Assembly: GCA_035041965.1 (NCBI GenBank)
Contig: JAPYMA010003055.1
Coordinates: 1-64,000 of the forward strand
Length of the DNA stretch: 64,000 bases
Source of the DNA: Anisakis pegreffii
Lineage: Eukaryota; Nematoda; Chromadorea; Rhabditida; Anisakidae
Direction of reading: 5' to 3'
Shown: positions 61,301-64,000 of the stretch, one piece after another
Layout of the letters: each line of letters begins with the position of its first letter
How positions within the stretch are numbered: the first letter of the stretch is position 1
Program-made: the position numbers and the translations under genes
The notes under the pieces: model-generated
Told to the model about the DNA's origin: nothing
What the model saw: only the letters and a program-made list of their open reading frames with translations
Database searches by the model: none

Positions 61301-63762
61301 TAACCAAATATATACTTTTCCTACTGCTTCAAGCGTTTATTCGTGTCTACATTATTGTATTTGCAGTTATGGAAGTTGAAAAAATTCTGTCATCGGGAAG
61401 GTTTCGGATGGCTTGATCATTAGTTAACAGTGAACATTAGTACATCGAAGAGGTAGCAAATGTTGAATGGTGCATACCATCCACTGAATGGTCCCGTGAT
61501 GTGCGTCAAAGTCAATTAGCTTCAACTAATTGGCTGGGCAGAAAGATTCGAGAAAATTTGAGCTTACTGAATTAGCCGATGTGATAAAGTGTCGACAGCG
61601 CTCCAAATCGGCGCTGCGGACCTCAATATCGCGTATCAAATTTTCGATATCATTTTGCAGCTGGGCCACACGTCCTGCCAAACTTGCATTCTTCACACTT
61701 TCCTGTTGTACATCACGCATTATCTTGTCAACTTCTGAGCGCTGTTGCTAGAAACAATTAATCAGTCATATTGAGATCTTAGGCAGTTTTATTTTCCAAT
61801 AGGAGCCCGCAACACTTGGATAATACCCGTTTAAAAGAAAGCATCTGAAAGCCATTCATCACCTAATGTTTGGAAAAATCAGGGCTTGTTTTCAATGTTC
61901 GAAAAATGCTCTTGAAAATTTACGATCGCTTGTTGTTTCAGTGAGTTGTAATCGTAGCCGTTCTCGAACTGTGTACGAGCATTTTTCAACCATTGCTCAA
62001 TATCATCGACCTTCGCCACCAACGCATTTGTTTCATCGATCTGCGATCCTAGCTTCGCTTGCTCATTCTTCCAAGCCTCTTCAATATGCTCCCATTCCAT
62101 AGCCATCTGAAAGCACCAACAAGAGTAGTAGATGCTTTATGGGCGATCATTACGTCCAGTTGGAATCGTGTGAGAGTTTCAATGAAAATTAGTACCCTGA
62201 GCATGAATTTTTCGATTTGAAGGCAAGCATCGGCGGTCTCTTTGGCTAGCTCAACGTTATCGGCCATTGTGCCCAGAACACGGATTTGTGAAATTATATC
62301 AGCACCACTATCCAACGCTGTTGCTGTCAATCCAATTAGATCTATAAAATCCTTCTTATCCTCATATTTCAATCTATGTTTATCGGGGCGATCTACCACA
62401 CCTCAACGTCTAGGTCTGACATCGAAAACCATCAACATGCTCATATATCTGAGAGCTGGTTCTCTGGAATATTTTACTGAAATTGACGTCGTATACTTAA
62501 TTGAATTTCAAGATTTTGGAATTTTACTGCATTCACGAAAAGAAATGTTTACTAGAGCATCAGCCTAAGAAATCAACTGTAACCATTAATGTCCCGATGA
62601 GTTTCCTTCATGAAATTTGCGTGATCCGTTCGCACTGATGATGATCTTAGCGCCGTGTTTATTCGAGATGTGAGCTAAAACAAAAAAGCGGCTCTTACAG
62701 CAGAACGTTTGCTGAATAGATTGAGAATAAGCGATGAACTAAAAACTTGATTTGGAAGACTTACTTCCATCGTAACGAAGACTAAATGATTTATATGTCT
62801 GAGCGTGACGGGGAAAACGGTTTATGATTTCTGACGGTTATCAATTACTCAAAGAAAAGAGTTTATTATCGAATTGATAGATGGATTTGCTTCGAGAATA
62901 ATGTTACTATTTTGCTCGTTCTATTGCTGATGTAGCAACGGCGTAAAAAAGCAAGTGAAAGTAGGCAGAATCGAACCCGTTCATGCTGTTGCGCGTACTC
63001 GTAAAATTTAAGTGCCTCTTTGAGAAGATATCCTCTCAATTGCAATTGACGATTCAATTCTTTCCACGCTGATCCTAGACTTTCGGCCATTGCCTCATAT
63101 ACTGCTACATCTGGTTCAGCCTGTTGGGTAACCAAATTATCCGCTCGAGCTAGCAGCTCTTCAACTTGATCCTCCTTACTCTGAAACTCATTCGTTTGAA
63201 CGAAACTGCAGAATCACCTGCTGGATGGAAGAGAAACGAAAACAATTGGATGAAATTGTGGCTGATTCGTGAATCTTATGAGATATCAAGCTAAAAATGC
63301 TCCAAAAAAAAGCAGATTTCGTTTTTCATTTCATCGAAGGATGTAATTGTGTAATCTTGAAATCAAGTAATCGGTTAAGAACAAATGATGCAAATATCAA
63401 TCATTTGCAGATATACGCTCTACTGTGAGAGTTTAACACTAAAATTAATCGCTTCCTTCGACACAAAGAACATCCCACCAGTCTTTAGACAACTGGGAAA
63501 AAATGTAACGTTCATTCAACAAATGTTCTTACAACCAGTCAAAGCAATCGCTTCATAATGGCCCCCACTTCGACCCCACATTTATGAACACTACTGTTCC
63601 AACAATTAGTCAAAATGCGAACATTAATAAAATGACAACCTTAAGCCTATTCATGAGATCTTCGTGAATGTCGAGTAAATCTCGCGTTTGTTCATAATTC
63701 TCTCCGATGTCAAGCATTCGTGGAGACATCTCATCGATTCGTAATGACACATATCCGATACT
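45510..63762 (-). CDS. Spectrin-repeat and six-Ig muscle protein, DIM-1-like C-terminus (5' end outside window)
   Basis: At least 27 exons, all but one junction in phase, encode about 1,460 residues: spectrin-like helical repeats (from 63,762 to 58,132), six I-set Ig domains, and a terminal tail VTQEKQVKGEEVNRNQAFSI then ENPRTTSVS and stop. There is no signal peptide in view and few Ig cysteines, which points to an intracellular cytoskeletal protein. The last three Igs and the tail resemble C. elegans DIM-1, which acts around muscle dense bodies. Exons: 63640-63762, 62977-63180, 62196-62401, 61924-62106, 61568-61747, 61044-61283, 59769-59918, 59258-59411, 58852-59042, 58382-58562, 58132-58252, 57837-57960, 57469-57634, 56806-56939, 54769-55071, 54232-54402, 52486-52590, 50572-50686, 49809-49981, 48963-49142, 48587-48664, 48088-48228, 47477-47621, 46496-46699, 46145-46311, 45790-45954, 45510-45599. 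The alternative is two adjacent genes split near 50.7-52.5 kb. Confidence 0.8.
46496..47621 (-). CDS. Ig domain 5 (exons 47477-47621, 46496-46699)
   Basis: It reads PPHFTRTLVSAVTATGDSA, KFEGDVTGWPAPEVQWTKDG, then VSLSFPNAQSEHAGKYMCTA and KNASGVATSSAQLVVRP. The phase-1 junction falls inside Gly of TGWPAP. The donor GAGAC|GTTAGC is chosen over two nearby GTs because it keeps RPKTIAPDF in frame. Confidence 0.88.
47078..47408 (-). CDS. Possible alternative first exon of a short Ig isoform
   Basis: An ATG-initiated frame of 110 codons lies wholly in the intron between the two Ig 5 exons. It starts MENNDYRHQTYAYHRNAENV and includes TTKSVSFQEPLVSPPLFDYN. It ends at CCTG|GTTAGG in phase 1, the same phase as the normal upstream exon, so it can splice to the exon at 46,699 (VEPGWPAPEVQW). 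No good acceptor precedes it, so an internal promoter is the simplest reading. The resulting protein would be about 318 residues. The oddity is that Ig 5 would lose its first strands. It might be a chance frame. Confidence 0.45.
48088..48664 (-). CDS. Charged helical linker exons (48587-48664, 48088-48228)
   Basis: These encode HVQVTEEYGEFEYEQHLDNR then QLLMQK, and QRMEEEFAMYDEEQRRIVSK then a Ser/Pro segment LSTPPPAKKQQLHTTHERIQ. They separate Ig 4 from Ig 5 and look like a helix followed by a flexible stretch. Confidence 0.75.
48963..49981 (-). CDS. Ig domain 4 (exons 49809-49981, 48963-49142)
   Basis: It reads TEPEFIRPFQNEYTVTEGER, IDCLMIGNPRPKVHWYFNDR, then GDTYSIIFDPVKLENDGFYK and MSAENVRGKTESLTILHVLP. 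This is the first of three C-terminal Ig domains, the number reported for DIM-1. The internal junction is phase 0 (TTTGCAG acceptor at 49,143). Confidence 0.85.
52486..55071 (-). CDS. Ig domain 3 (end of exon 54769-55071, exons 54232-54402, 52486-52590)
   Basis: It reads APSFVPPLSNQHLREGQRA, LGEPAPQVHWSFNEQPVLP, then WSRLIIESVRTEHSGMYTIV and AQNEAGEARSGATLNVEP. Both internal junctions are phase 0. A Thr-rich linker (IQETQTTTTTSL) follows and joins to KEGYWSDAVMSSPTPPPVPK in the exon at 50,572-50,686. Confidence 0.8.
52788..52839. repeat. Short inverted repeat with local duplication
   Basis: GGTAATGGATTATG (52,788-52,801) is complemented by CATAATCCATTACC (52,826-52,839). Between them lies a second partial copy of the left arm, so two alternative hairpins are possible. 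It is intronic. Confidence 0.65.
53985..54070. repeat. Purine-rich GGATGAAAAA-type repeat
   Basis: Irregular copies of GATGAAAA/TGAAAAAAAATG-like units form a purine tract in the intron between the exons at 54,232 and 52,590. Confidence 0.6.
54769..56939 (-). CDS. Ig domain 2 and proline linker (exons 56806-56939, 54769-55071)
   Basis: The domain reads GKPRFVRPLRNISVNEGEPA, LDCIVVGYPEPKVAWYKEE, then CSLDITETQPSDTGLYTAKA and SNTFGEATNFCRLTV. It is followed by a linker AAPPPTPPKPKPMS, a possible SH3-binding stretch, and the start of Ig 3. The 1.7-kb intron between the two exons contains the hairpin at 56,533-56,600. Confidence 0.85.
56533..56600. repeat. 68-bp near-perfect hairpin in an intron
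   Basis: Two 30-base arms (56,533-56,562 and 56,571-56,600) starting TCATCTGCAAGGTAATAAAT and its complement flank an 8-base loop (CCGATGAA). The single mismatch would be a G:U pair in plus-strand RNA. It is intronic and antisense to the Ig gene. It could be a short palindromic transposon remnant or a small-RNA precursor. Confidence 0.75.
57469..57960 (-). CDS. Ig domain 1 (exons 57837-57960, 57469-57634)
   Basis: I-set features are clear: APVFTVQLRDAQVDEGSRF, GQPTPHIQWLKDGRDV, then VATLTIEETFVEDTATYTIL and AENTGGKAQSSARLIVK. The core tryptophan is present, while the usual cysteine before Ala-Glu-Asn is replaced, as is common in intracellular I-set domains. The intron splits the domain at Lys/Asp in phase 0. 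Confidence 0.85.
58132..63762 (-). CDS. Spectrin-like helical repeat region (11 exons)
   Basis: Exon by exon the frame is an amphipathic helix with spectrin-repeat flavour: the tryptophan phrases LGSAWKELNRQLQLRG, IEEAWKNEQAKLGSQID, DDIEQWLKNARTQF and VNEHWRNWQDNRVHEEK, then ERVTELRSTVETLEQLAVQQ. Roughly eight to ten helices' worth of sequence is visible, and the start lies beyond 63,762. The junction between 62,977 (phase 0) and 62,401 (needs phase 1) does not fit, so a small exon is probably missing or the acceptor is misplaced. The last helix splices in phase into the first Ig domain (QQEKEVIRAPVFTVQL). Confidence 0.78.
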
Positions 63763-64000
63763 CTGCAATAATTGATAGAATAAATCACTTAATCCATTCG
63801 AACGACCCTCATTAATTACCATACAGGAAAACTGCATATCAGTAGATGACAACGCTCCATTGATGGAACACCCCACTACTATGCTCATATGAGAATAACA
63901 GCACATGTAATCTCGAATTCTACCAGACGAAACGAATTTGATTCGGAAGTTGGCGAAACCAACACATAAGATGCTCTCTACTCATTAAGAGCGCATTTGC
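63763..64000 (-). other. 5' continuation of the spectrin/Ig gene
   Basis: Upstream of the acceptor TATTGCAG at 63,763 the minus strand stays partly open (through about 63,906), but I read it as intron. The gene's start lies beyond the window. Confidence 0.5.

Overview
This window is nuclear DNA of a nematode. It is AT-rich and gene-poor, and its protein-coding genes are broken into many short exons by introns that reach several kilobases. The two large genes resemble Caenorhabditis elegans proteins most closely: a hypoxia-inducible factor (HIF-1) on the plus strand and a muscle immunoglobulin-domain protein with a DIM-1-like C-terminus on the minus strand. Intron sizes and sequence divergence argue against Caenorhabditis itself. 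I cannot name the species or clade.

Layout. Positions 1-20,958 hold no gene I can defend beyond one putative short exon (981-1070); the region contains a ~307-bp fold-back (MITE-like) element at 3,015-3,321 and several direct repeats. Positions 20,985-37,680 hold hif-1, rebuilt as 13 phase-consistent exons: bHLH, PAS-A, PAS-B, then a divergent C-terminal half that keeps the prolyl-hydroxylation motif LQLLAP. Two more coding-like exons at 38,786-38,854 and 39,486-39,527 suggest an alternative C-terminus. A coiled-coil reading frame at 28,799-29,917, inside the sixth intron, is either an alternative hif-1 end or a nested gene. Positions 39,528-41,625 look non-coding.

Positions 41,626-43,799 hold two divergently transcribed paralogues. 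Each has a signal-peptide exon and a second exon encoding an RSKR processing site and a 16-cysteine mature peptide. They share about 0.9 kb of spacer with a TATA box facing each gene. Positions 45,510 to the right edge hold the minus-strand muscle-type gene, rebuilt as at least 27 exons. It starts outside the window, encodes spectrin-like helical repeats, then six I-set Ig domains, and ends with a short conserved-looking tail. An intronic 68-bp near-perfect hairpin lies at 56,533-56,600.

The genes do not form an operon: they are on both strands, far apart, and concern different processes (oxygen sensing, secreted Cys-rich peptides, muscle structure). All splice junctions were placed by eye from GT/AG sites, reading-frame phase and domain continuity; no transcript evidence was available.
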